Positions 1-7,004 of a DNA stretch of 15,357 nucleotides are shown one piece after another. Source of the DNA: Burkholderiales bacterium (lineage in GTDB: Bacteria > Pseudomonadota > Gammaproteobacteria > Burkholderiales > Burkholderiaceae_D); contig JAGWUK010000016.1 of the NCBI GenBank assembly GCA_028868455.1, forward strand, positions 1 through 15,357, in the 5' to 3' direction. The translations under genes were made by a program, and so were the position numbers. How positions within the stretch are numbered: position 1 is the stretch's first letter; the number at the start of each line of letters is the position of its first letter. The notes under the pieces were generated by a model. The model saw nothing but the letters and a program-made list of their open reading frames with translations, searched no databases and had not been told where the DNA came from.

Positions 1-1095
1 GCCCAAAGCGTGCCGCTGACCGCCAGTCAATACGCGGCCACCATGCGCTACCGCATCGGCTATATGCGCCTCCACTTTTTGCACAGCTTTTTCGTCAATC
101 AATGGCCCCTGATTTGTCTCTGCCTGCATGCCATTCCCGGGATGCAATTTTTCGACCGCCGCGACTAACTTCGCAGCAAACGCATCGTAGACAGCGTCTT
201 GCACATAGAGGCGATTGGCGCATACGCAGGTCTGCCCGGTATTGCGGAATTTCGACACCATTGCCCCTTCCACCGCTGCGTCAAGATCAGCATCGTCAAA
301 TACGATGAATGGTGCATTGCCGCCCAGTTCCAGAGACAACTTCTTGATCGTATCAGCACATTGCTGCATCAAAAGCCGACCAACTGCCGTTGAACCCGTA
401 AAGCTCAGTTTTCGCACGACCGGATTGCTGCACATTTCTGCGCCGATTTCTTTTGGTGATCCGGTCAGCACACTGAATACACCGGCCGGTACTCCTGCAC
501 GGTGTGCCAGTTCAGCCAAAGCCAGTGCAGAGAATGGTGTCGCCTCCGCAGGTTTGACCACCATAGGGCAACCTGCCGCCAAAGCAGGGCCGACTTTGCG
601 CGTAATCATTGCAGCCGGAAAATTCCAAGGCGTAATCGCAGCGCAAACACCGATTGGCTCCTTTTGTACAATCAAGCGACGATCACTCCACGGCGACTGC
701 AAGGTATCGCCGTTCACACGCTTGGCCTCTTCAGCAAACCATTCGATGAACGATGCAGCATAGCCGATTTCACCTTTAGCTTCTGCCAACGGTTTTCCTT
801 GTTCGGCCGTCATGATGAGCGCGAGATCATCCAGATTCGCCAACATCAGATCGTTCCAGCGGCGCAAGATGGCACTGCGCTCTTTGCCGGTTTTTTTCCG
901 CCATGCTGGCCATGCGTTCTTGGCAGCGGCAATGGCACGCTGGGTTTCCGCAGTACCCATGCGGGGAACATGTCCCAGCGTTTCGCCAGTTGCCGGATTA
1001 CTGACCGCGAAAGTACCGCCATCGTCAGCGTCGCACCATTCACCATTCAGGTAGGCTTGCTGGCGCAGCAAAGTAGGATCTTTAAGTTGTAACAT
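1..1095 (-). CDS. gabD: Succinate-semialdehyde dehydrogenase GabD (3' end beyond window)
   Basis: This is an aldehyde dehydrogenase that oxidises succinate semialdehyde to succinate in the cytoplasm, the second step of GABA degradation. I translated the open frame by hand from the ATG at 1095. It stays open to base 1, giving 365 codons of a family usually about 480-490 residues long, so the C-terminal quarter is missing. The visible protein closely resembles E. coli GabD: RQQAYLNGEW near the N-terminus, TPWNFPAA (Asn158), SLELGGNAPF (general base Glu256) and GQTCVCANR (nucleophile Cys290, with the redox-partner position Cys292). The start has a good AGGAG six bases upstream and lies 13 bp after the preceding permease stop, so it is the distal gene of the gabT-transporter operon. 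Residue 184 is Glu in KPAEATP, where E. coli GabD has Ser, which bears on NAD versus NADP use. Confidence 0.95.
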   Translation of the reverse strand, partial: MLQLKDPTLLRQQAYLNGEWCDADDGGTFAVSNPATGETLGHVPRMGTAETQRAIAAAKNAWPAWRKKTGKERSAILRRWNDLMLANLDDLALIMTAEQGKPLAEAKGEIGYAASFIEWFAEEAKRVNGDTLQSPWSDRRLIVQKEPIGVCAAITPWNFPAAMITRKVGPALAAGCPMVVKPAEATPFSALALAELAHRAGVPAGVFSVLTGSPKEIGAEMCSNPVVRKLSFTGSTAVGRLLMQQCADTIKKLSLELGGNAPFIVFDDADLDAAVEGAMVSKFRNTGQTCVCANRLYVQDAVYDAFAAKLVAAVEKLHPGNGMQAETNQGPLIDEKAVQKVEAHIADAVAHGGRVLTGGQRHALG

Positions 1096-1108
1096 GAAGT
1101 GCTCCTGT

Positions 1109-1945
1109 TTAGAATTTTGCCGCAGCCTTATTGCGACCACGCAGCCACTCAAGTGCGAGCAGCAGGCAAGTTGAGAATACGATCAGTATCGTTGCCAGTG
1201 CAGCGATGGTGGGACTGATGTTTTCACGGATACCGGTAAACATCTGACGCGGCAATGTCGTCTGCTCCGGTCCGGCAACGAACAAAGTGATCACCACTTC
1301 GTCGAACGACGTCGCAAAAGCGAACAAGGCGCCGGAAATCAAACCCGGTGCAATCACAGGCAAGGTGATGCGAAAGAAGGTCCTGATAGGACCCGCACCA
1401 AGGCTAAGGCTGGCACGCACCAAATTGTGATTAAAGCCCTGCAAGGTCGCCGACACCGTTGTGACAACAAAAGGCGCACCCAATGCAGCATGGGCAAAGA
1501 TCAGGCCGGTATAACTGTCGGACAAACCAATTTGCGCAAAGAACAAATACACGCCGACACCAACCACAACCACCGGCACGACCATTGGCGAAATCAGAAT
1601 CGCCATCAACAATGCCTTGCCAGTGAATGCGGCTTTATTTAGCCCCATCGCGGCCAGCGTCCCCAGCACAGTTGCAATAACGGTCGCCAATGGCGCGACA
1701 ATGAAACTGTTTTTCGCCGCCCGCATCCACTCGTCGGAATGCAATAGATTGTCGTACCAGCGCAGAGAAAAGCCAGGAATCGGATAGGCCAGAAACGTGC
1801 TGTCCGAAAATGACAAGGGAATGATGACCAGAATCGGCAACACGAGAAAGAGCAAAGTCAGTACATTTGCCGATCGCAGGAAAATAAACCATATGCGCTC
1901 AATCAGCGACGCATGCGGAGGAAAAACAGGTAATGACGATTTCAT
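1109..1945 (-). CDS. ABC transporter permease, PotC-like (GABA/polyamine-type importer)
   Basis: This is a 278-residue inner-membrane permease of the polyamine/opine/phosphonate-type (POPT) importers, the PotC-like half of a heterodimeric pore. Hydrophobic segments lie at about residues 25-46, 80-100, 111-137, 146-165, 202-224 and 246-266, giving six spans. The cytoplasmic EAA-type coupling loop is at about 176-201 (VRASLSLGAGP, then FRITLPVIAPG), where the ATPase docks. The start at 1945 is supported by AAGGA about nine bases upstream. That SD overlaps the TAA stop of the preceding permease (12-bp gap), so the two are probably translationally coupled. Length is normal for PotC proteins. The family is clear. 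The substrate is inferred from gabT and gabD on either side, which favours GABA over putrescine or spermidine. Confidence 0.92.
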   Translation of the reverse strand: MKSSLPVFPPHASLIERIWFIFLRSANVLTLLFLVLPILVIIPLSFSDSTFLAYPIPGFSLRWYDNLLHSDEWMRAAKNSFIVAPLATVIATVLGTLAAMGLNKAAFTGKALLMAILISPMVVPVVVVGVGVYLFFAQIGLSDSYTGLIFAHAALGAPFVVTTVSATLQGFNHNLVRASLSLGAGPIRTFFRITLPVIAPGLISGALFAFATSFDEVVITLFVAGPEQTTLPRQMFTGIRENISPTIAALATILIVFSTCLLLALEWLRGRNKAAAKF

Positions 1946-1957
1946 TTGATCAATTCC

Positions 1958-3241
1958 TTACGATGCGACTTCGGTTTTTGTGAAGCGCAGATACACGCTA
2001 TACAGTACCAGCGTTGCAGCAAACAGCAGACTACCCAAGGCGCAGGCCATGCCCCAGTTGATGGTCACGTTGGTGAAATAGGCGATGTAATAGCTGACCA
2101 TCTGCTCATTCGGGCCGCCGAGTAATGCAGGCGTGATGTAGTAACCCAGCGCCAGGATAAATACGAGTAGACCGCCCGCTGCCACACCAGGCAAAGTTTG
2201 CGGCACATACACGCGCCAGAAAGCCGCGAATGGATGACTGCCGAGAGAAATTGCAGCACGCATATACGTGGGTGGGATCGCCTTCATCACGCTGTACAAA
2301 GGCAAAATCATGAATGGCAATAGAATATGCGTCATCGACACATACACACCAAACCGGTTGAAGAGCAACTCCAGTGGTGCCGTGGTCAAGCCTGTGGCCA
2401 TCAGACCTTTATTGACCAAGCCTTCCGACTGAAGCAGAACAATCCACGCTGCAACCCTGACCAGTATCGATGTCCAGAACGGAATCAACACCAAAATCAT
2501 GAACAAGTTCGCGCGCCGCTCCGACATCAGCGAAAGCCAGTAAGCAAGCGGATAAGCGGCGGCCAGACACAACAAGGTCACCACCAGACTGATCACAAAC
2601 GTGCGTGAAAAAATCTTGACGTAAACTGCCTGTTCTTCATCGACGCGTTCCAGTTTGCCGAAACGGTCTTGCTTCAAATCCAGCGAAGCGAGCAAGTAAT
2701 ACGGCGAATACTTCGCGCTGTTTTTCGCGATGATTTGCCAGTATTCCGGTTGCCCCCATTGCTCATCCAGAGCAATCAGTGCCGGTTTCACCTGTTTAGC
2801 CGCAAGAGGTTTGCCGTCGTCACTCAACAAAGGCATGGCACGCACCGTTTTCATGATGATAGAACGCGCACCGGGAATCTCGGAGTTGATGCGACGCGCC
2901 AGAGTGCCACCTGTACTGTTTTCTTTAGCCGCAGCCAAATCAACGGCCAATGCCTCAAAAGCTGCGTCGTCCGGTAAATTTTTTTTATCCCAATGACTCA
3001 GGGCCTGCACAGTCTTTGGCAGAGTTGAAGCCACTTCAGGATTGTCCACGGCGCGCATGAGCAATACGCCAATCGGAACAATAAATGTAATCAGCAAAAA
3101 AATGGCGAGAGGAGCGATTAAAGCAAGCGCTGTGATTTTCTTGCGCAACTGTGCTGCCCGCAAATCCCGCTTCAGTTGCGATCGGGATCGTCCGGCAGCA
3201 GTGTCAGAAACCGGCACTGTTGCGATAGTTGCTGTGGTCAT
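1958..3241 (-). CDS. ABC transporter permease, PotB-like, with a large periplasmic insertion
   Basis: This is a 427-residue inner-membrane permease, the PotB-like partner of the downstream PotC-like protein. After a basic N-terminal tail (about 1-36) comes one membrane span (about 37-63). A soluble stretch of roughly 145 residues (about 66-209) follows before the remaining spans begin near 211. The conserved EAA coupling loop is at about 328-352 (RAAISLGSHP, then WRVYVPQTLPG). Classical PotB is about 275-285 residues, so the insertion explains the extra length. By topology it should face the periplasm, next to the binding protein. I recall similar long permeases in GABA/polyamine-type operons of alpha- and betaproteobacteria, so this is probably a subfamily trait and not a fusion artefact. 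The start at 3241 has only a weak SD (TTAGG, about nine bases upstream). Confidence 0.92.
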   Translation of the reverse strand: MTTATIATVPVSDTAAGRSRSQLKRDLRAAQLRKKITALALIAPLAIFLLITFIVPIGVLLMRAVDNPEVASTLPKTVQALSHWDKKNLPDDAAFEALAVDLAAAKENSTGGTLARRINSEIPGARSIIMKTVRAMPLLSDDGKPLAAKQVKPALIALDEQWGQPEYWQIIAKNSAKYSPYYLLASLDLKQDRFGKLERVDEEQAVYVKIFSRTFVISLVVTLLCLAAAYPLAYWLSLMSERRANLFMILVLIPFWTSILVRVAAWIVLLQSEGLVNKGLMATGLTTAPLELLFNRFGVYVSMTHILLPFMILPLYSVMKAIPPTYMRAAISLGSHPFAAFWRVYVPQTLPGVAAGGLLVFILALGYYITPALLGGPNEQMVSYYIAYFTNVTINWGMACALGSLLFAATLVLYSVYLRFTKTEVAS

Positions 3242-3267
3242 GTCGGAATGCCTAACAATGTCAAACG

Positions 3268-3293
3268 ATGCCGCCCGGAGCTGCGGGCGACAT
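3268..3293 (-). other. Intercistronic hairpin between binding-protein and permease genes
   Basis: This is a ten-base-pair inverted repeat with a six-base loop, containing one G·U pair, in the 78-bp gap between the binding-protein stop and the PotB-like start. In the transcript the core is CGCCCG, loop CAGCTC, then CGGGCG. No T-run follows on the - strand, so it is not a standard intrinsic terminator. By analogy with binding-protein operons such as malE-malF, it could protect the upstream mRNA or attenuate permease expression. The structure is read directly; its role is inferred. Confidence 0.6.
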
Positions 3294-3319
3294 CCATTTT
3301 TATAGAGATGAAGTCAGAA

Positions 3320-4351
3320 TTATTTTGCTGCCCACGCTGCAAAACGCTGTTCCAGGTCTTCTCCGTGATCGGTCCAGAATTTCAGATTTTGCTGGATCGC
3401 ATCTTTGGCGTTAGTTGCAGACGTTGGTAAATCCGCCAGTGTTTTTGCATCCAGCAATTTCAATGCATTCACATTCACCGGACCGTATGCAATTTTTTGC
3501 GCGTAGTTTTTTTGCGCTTCTGGCGTCAAAGCAAAGGCGATATATTTTTCAGCGATTTCTTTGTTGGGTGAACCTTTTGGAATGACCCAGTAATCCAGAT
3601 CATAGATACTGCCTGCCCAGGTGACCTTGAGATTGCGGCCTTCGCGTTGCGCAGAGTCGATACGTCCATTGAATGCTGTCGTCATGACGACGTCGCCAGC
3701 GACCAGGAATTGCGGCGGTTGCGCACCGGCTTCCCACCATTGAATATGTGACTTCAGAGCATCCAGTTTTTTGAAAGCGCGATCAACACCCGCTTTGGTA
3801 GCCAGCACTTTGTATACGTCTTTAGTCGGTACGCCGTCTGCCATCAAGGCGAATTCGAGGTTATACCGTGCGCCCTTGCGCATGCCGCGTTTGCCCGGAT
3901 ATTTTTTCACGTCCCAAAAATCTGCCCAACCGCTTGGCGCTGTCTTGAGTTTATCGGCGTTGTATGCCAGCACAGTCGACCAGACAAAGGCGCCGACACC
4001 GCACTCATGGATGGCTTCTGGCATCAGGTCGGACTTCTTGCCCAGTTTGCTGAAATCCATTTTTTCCAGCATGCCTTCTTCGCAGGCGCGGCCAATTTCG
4101 CCGGACTCGACTTCAACGACATCCCAGCTTACTTTTTTTGCTTCCACCATGGCTTTAATTTTCGCCATTTCGCCGTTGTATTCGACCGAAACAATTTTGT
4201 TACCGGTCGCTTTCTGGAAAGGTTCTACATACGCGGATTTTTGCGCATTGCCATTGGCGCCACCAAAATTGACGACAGTGATTTCGGCAGCTTGTGCCAG
4301 TCCGGCAGACAGAAGCAGTGAAAGCAGTACTGGTTTTGAAACATGTTTCAT
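3320..4351 (-). CDS. Periplasmic solute-binding protein, PotD-like, predicted GABA-binding
   Basis: This is a 343-residue extracytoplasmic substrate-binding protein. It has a typical Sec signal peptide (MKH... with a leucine-rich core, likely cleaved after ...GLAQA at about 21). The mature part has the bilobed POPT-type pattern, starting ITVVNFGGANG and including SWDVVEVESGE and the C-terminal lobe segment YDLDYWVIPKG. It would capture substrate and deliver it to the two permeases. Residues Arg230 and Asp253 are 23 apart, the same spacing as Arg203 and Asp226, which I recall as the GABA-contacting residues of Agrobacterium Atu4243. This supports GABA as ligand but rests on memory, not an alignment. 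The start has a strong AAGGGAG five bases upstream of ATG. It lies between the ATPase gene (69-bp gap) and the permeases, with a hairpin after its stop. Polyamine binding is the main alternative. Confidence 0.93.
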   Translation of the reverse strand: MKHVSKPVLLSLLLSAGLAQAAEITVVNFGGANGNAQKSAYVEPFQKATGNKIVSVEYNGEMAKIKAMVEAKKVSWDVVEVESGEIGRACEEGMLEKMDFSKLGKKSDLMPEAIHECGVGAFVWSTVLAYNADKLKTAPSGWADFWDVKKYPGKRGMRKGARYNLEFALMADGVPTKDVYKVLATKAGVDRAFKKLDALKSHIQWWEAGAQPPQFLVAGDVVMTTAFNGRIDSAQREGRNLKVTWAGSIYDLDYWVIPKGSPNKEIAEKYIAFALTPEAQKNYAQKIAYGPVNVNALKLLDAKTLADLPTSATNAKDAIQQNLKFWTDHGEDLEQRFAAWAAK

Positions 4352-4420
4352 ATTGACTCCCTTGGTTTGGTTTTACAACGACATCGACAAATGAATAATT
4401 TTTATTTTGAATAAGCGAAA

Positions 4421-5530
4421 TCAGACAAATACGCGCAAGCGCTCTGCATCGATTTCCAGGACGACCTCCGAACCTTCTGACAAGCTGGCCAGTGCAGGAT
4501 CGTTCAAGGTCAATTTAACGAAACAGTCTTCTTGCTGAGGCAGCGCACAGCGAACGCGGACATGGTCGCCAAAATAGATCAGGTCAGAAACCTTTGCCCT
4601 GATGGCGTTAGCAATCGCATTGTCTTGCGTCGCAAGACGTATGCGTTCGGGACGCACACATGCAACCACGTTTTGATTGGTTTGCGCGGCATTGACATTG
4701 ATACCGCTCAGCTTGCTACCGTCCGGAAGCGCAACCTCGCATTTGCCATCGCGGGCGGAGACGACGCGTGCATTGAATTTGTTGTTATCGCCAATAAAAC
4801 CGGCAACAAACTGGTTCTCGGGAAACTCATACAGGTTATCGACGACAGCCAGTTGCTGAACGATACCCTGATCAAAAACCGCCACGCGATCTGACATGGT
4901 TAATGCCTCGCTCTGATCGTGTGTAACGTACACAAACGTCAAACCCAGACGATGATGCAAGGCCTTTAATTCGAGTTGCATGTGTTCACGCAATTGCTTG
5001 TCCAGTGCCCCCAGCGGCTCATCCATGAGTACCAGTTCCGGATCGAATACCAGCGCACGTGCCAATGCAATCCGCTGTTGCTGACCGCCAGATAATTGCG
5101 CTGGATAACGGTCGATGAATTTACCCATCTGCACCATGTCCAGCGCCTTTCTGACTTTGTCAGCGCGGCTGCTGGCATCCATGCCGCGCACCTGCAGCGG
5201 GTAGGCCACGTTTTGCCCGACAGTCATGTGCGGGAACAATGCGTAGTTCTGAAACACCATGCCGATATTGCGTTTATGTGGCGGCACTTTGTTCAGCAAT
5301 TTTCCACCCAGGTAGATTTCTCCCCCGGTGGGAAATTCAAACCCGGCCAGCATCATCAGACAGGTTGTTTTTCCTGAACCCGACGGGCCAAGTAAAGTCA
5401 GAAATTCTCCTTTACGGATATTCAGATCCAGATGCTTGACGACCAGATTTTCGCCATCGTAGGTTTTTTGTACCCCACGAAACGCTACCAGTGTGTCTTG
5501 CCCGTCGCCCGTCGTTATTTCCTGTTTCAA
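4421..5530 (-). CDS. ABC transporter ATP-binding protein, PotA-like
   Basis: This is a 369-residue cytoplasmic ATPase that powers the importer. The nucleotide-binding domain has Walker A GPSGSGKTT (48-56), the Q-loop in VFQNYALFPH (about 92-101), signature LSGGQQQR (146-153), Walker B LVLMDEP (166-172) and the H-loop in YVTHDQ. The C-terminal third, from about 245, is the TOBE-type regulatory domain found in PotA/MalK-class ATPases. Length is normal for PotA. The only sensible start is TTG at 5530, with AGGGG seven bases upstream; no in-frame ATG precedes the conserved domain. It lies 89 bp downstream of gabT, a gap containing an inverted repeat, and 69 bp upstream of the binding-protein gene. 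The TTG start may lower ATPase output relative to the binding protein. Confidence 0.94.
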   Translation of the reverse strand: MKQEITTGDGQDTLVAFRGVQKTYDGENLVVKHLDLNIRKGEFLTLLGPSGSGKTTCLMMLAGFEFPTGGEIYLGGKLLNKVPPHKRNIGMVFQNYALFPHMTVGQNVAYPLQVRGMDASSRADKVRKALDMVQMGKFIDRYPAQLSGGQQQRIALARALVFDPELVLMDEPLGALDKQLREHMQLELKALHHRLGLTFVYVTHDQSEALTMSDRVAVFDQGIVQQLAVVDNLYEFPENQFVAGFIGDNNKFNARVVSARDGKCEVALPDGSKLSGINVNAAQTNQNVVACVRPERIRLATQDNAIANAIRAKVSDLIYFGDHVRVRCALPQQEDCFVKLTLNDPALASLSEGSEVVLEIDAERLRVFV

Positions 5531-5571
5531 GCTATGTCCCCTGTATTTACATTGACTACTTTTTTCTGATG

Positions 5572-5610
5572 CAGACCGATGCCACCGCTTAGCTCAGTGG
5601 CATCTGCCTG
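5572..5610 (-). other. Intercistronic inverted repeat between gabT and the ABC ATPase gene
   Basis: Two 14-base arms (5572-5585 and 5597-5610) pair at 12 of 14 positions around an 11-base loop. The eight innermost pairs, GATGCCAC with GTGGCATC, are perfect. In the - strand transcript it begins ten bases after the gabT stop. It is followed by an A-rich tract (AGAAAAAAG) and not a T-run, so it does not look like an efficient intrinsic terminator for this direction. It may be an mRNA-stabilising or partial attenuation hairpin that separates gabT output from transporter output. The structure is visible; the function is inferred. Confidence 0.55.
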
Positions 5611-5619
5611 TTTGAACAA

Positions 5620-6888
5620 TCAGGCGCTCTGCATTGCGTCGGCGAGTATGGCCAGTGCTTCGTCCATCAGTGCATCGCTGATCGTCAGCGGAAACAGGAA
5701 ACGAATCACGTTGCCGTAAGTACCGCAGGTTAGCAGCAATAAACCTTTTTCCAAGGCAAGCGCCTGCACCCGCTTGGTAAAGTCTGCATCAGGCTGCGCG
5801 CGGATAGGATCGTTAAATTCAACCGCCACCATTCCGCCCAGTCCACGCACATCGGCAATCTGGGGAACTTTGGCGCGCAGTGAATTCAGTTTTTCTTTCA
5901 GGCGATCGCCCAAGCTTTGCGCACGTTCGCACAGTTGCTCGTCTTTAATCACTTGCAGCACTGCCAGCGCAGAAGCGATCGCCAAAGGATTTCCTGCGTA
6001 AGTGCCGCCCAGACCGCCTGGTGCCGGTGCATCCATGATTTCAGCACGACCGCAAACAGCAGCAAGAGGCATACCACCAGCCAGGCTTTTTGCCATCGTC
6101 ATCAGGTCAGGAATCACAGCATAGTGCTCCATGGCAAACAGCTTGCCGGTTCTGGCGAAGCCAGTCTGGACTTCATCGGCAATCAGCAATATTCCATGTT
6201 CATCACACAGCTTGCGCAGTGCATGCATGAAGTCGACTGGTGCCGCGTAAAAACCGCCTTCGCCCTGAACCGGTTCCAGAATGATCGCGGCAACACGCTT
6301 GGGATCGACATCTGCTTTGAACAACGATTGCAAGGCCGCCAAAGAATCTGATGTACTGATGCCATGCAATTCGATAGGGAAAGGGGCATGATAGACCTCG
6401 GCTGGCAACGGCCCGAACCCCAATTTGTACGGCGCCACTTTGCCCGTCAAGGCCATGCCCATCATCGTGCGGCCATGAAACCCGCCGGTAAAAGCAATGA
6501 CTGCCGAACGCCCGGTCGCAGCACGTGCAATTTTGATCGCATTTTCGACGGCTTCAGCGCCGGTCGAAAACAAGGCCGTTTTTTTCGCGTGGGAACCCGG
6601 CGTGATCTGATTGATATGCTCTGCCAGTTCCACATAGCTTTCATACGGAACGATCTGGTAGCAGGAGTGCGTGAATTTTTCCAATTGCGCCTGAATCGCG
6701 CTGATCAGACGTGGATGACGATGGCCCGTGTTCAGAACGGCAATCCCGGCAGCAAAGTCAATAAAACGACGGTTTTCGACATCCCAGAGCTCGGCATTTT
6801 GCGCATGCGAAGCGTAAAACTGACACATGACTCCCACACCGCGTGGCGTGGCTGCTTCTTTGCGTTGCTGTAAATCGGCGTTCTTCAT
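5620..6888 (-). CDS. gabT: 4-aminobutyrate aminotransferase GabT
   Basis: This is a PLP-dependent class III aminotransferase that transfers the amino group of GABA to 2-oxoglutarate, giving succinate semialdehyde and glutamate, in the cytoplasm. The 422-residue length matches E. coli GabT (426). Landmarks are PRGVG near the N-terminus, IAVLNTGHRHP (49-59), the phosphate-binding STGAEAVENA (108-117), EPVQGEGGF (205-213), the cofactor Asp238 in IADEVQTG, the Schiff-base Lys267 in MAKSLAGG, and GGLGGTYAGNP (291-301). The close match across the GABA-specific regions makes GabT more likely than an ornithine or acetylornithine aminotransferase. The ATG at 6888 has GGAAGAGG four bases upstream. It is the first gene of the unit ending in gabD and is divergent from the MocR regulator, its probable activator. 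Confidence 0.96.
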   Translation of the reverse strand: MKNADLQQRKEAATPRGVGVMCQFYASHAQNAELWDVENRRFIDFAAGIAVLNTGHRHPRLISAIQAQLEKFTHSCYQIVPYESYVELAEHINQITPGSHAKKTALFSTGAEAVENAIKIARAATGRSAVIAFTGGFHGRTMMGMALTGKVAPYKLGFGPLPAEVYHAPFPIELHGISTSDSLAALQSLFKADVDPKRVAAIILEPVQGEGGFYAAPVDFMHALRKLCDEHGILLIADEVQTGFARTGKLFAMEHYAVIPDLMTMAKSLAGGMPLAAVCGRAEIMDAPAPGGLGGTYAGNPLAIASALAVLQVIKDEQLCERAQSLGDRLKEKLNSLRAKVPQIADVRGLGGMVAVEFNDPIRAQPDADFTKRVQALALEKGLLLLTCGTYGNVIRFLFPLTISDALMDEALAILADAMQSA

Positions 6889-6892
6889 TTTT

Positions 6893-6900
6893 CCTCTTCC
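6893..6900 (-). promoter_or_regulatory. Strong ribosome-binding site of gabT
   Basis: GGAAGAGG ends four bases before the ATG at 6888. Among the starts in this operon it is one of the strongest, which suits the first catabolic enzyme and fixes the gabT start. Confidence 0.7.
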
Positions 6901-6909
6901 TGTTCTGTA

Positions 6910-6938
6910 TCAATACGTTTGTGACGAATTAGTGACAA
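6910..6938 (-). promoter_or_regulatory. Candidate gabT promoter (-35 TTGTCA, -10 TATTGA)
   Basis: On the - strand TTGTCA (6933-6938) matches the -35 consensus at five of six positions. It is 17 bp from TATTGA (6910-6915), which matches the -10 only at its first three positions. This predicts a short leader of about 15 bases. A weak -10 would fit a promoter that needs an activator. Two GTGAC copies 11 bp apart (6921-6925 and 6932-6936 on the + strand) overlap the -35 and spacer. This is a consensus reading only; no transcript start is known. Confidence 0.3.
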
Positions 6939-6956
6939 CTCATACTAAGGTCGATT

Positions 6957-7004
6957 TGGTGCTATCTTATATATCCACTTTTAATTATTTGATGGTGCCA
7001 CTTT
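6957..7004. promoter_or_regulatory. Candidate MocR/GabR operator: paired TGGTGC direct repeats
   Basis: Two 12-base copies, TGGTGCTATCTT (6957-6968) and TGGTGCCACTTT (6993-7004), are in direct orientation with starts 36 bp apart. They agree at nine positions, and the other three are C/T changes. MocR regulators such as Bacillus GabR bind spaced direct repeats in the divergent gabR-gabT region, so the arrangement fits. The second copy overlaps the regulator's TTG start, which would allow autorepression. The repeats are seen; their function is inferred. Confidence 0.45.

Noticed and set aside
215..1092. Open frames on the + strand across 215-763 and 502-1092
   Set aside because: They are antisense to gabD, which reads cleanly on the - strand with all catalytic motifs from 1095 to the window edge.
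5586..5597. tRNA-like D-arm string TTAGCTCAGTGG on the + strand
   Set aside because: No acceptor stem, anticodon arm or T-arm at tRNA spacing. The string is the loop and part of the stem of an inverted repeat between two operon genes.
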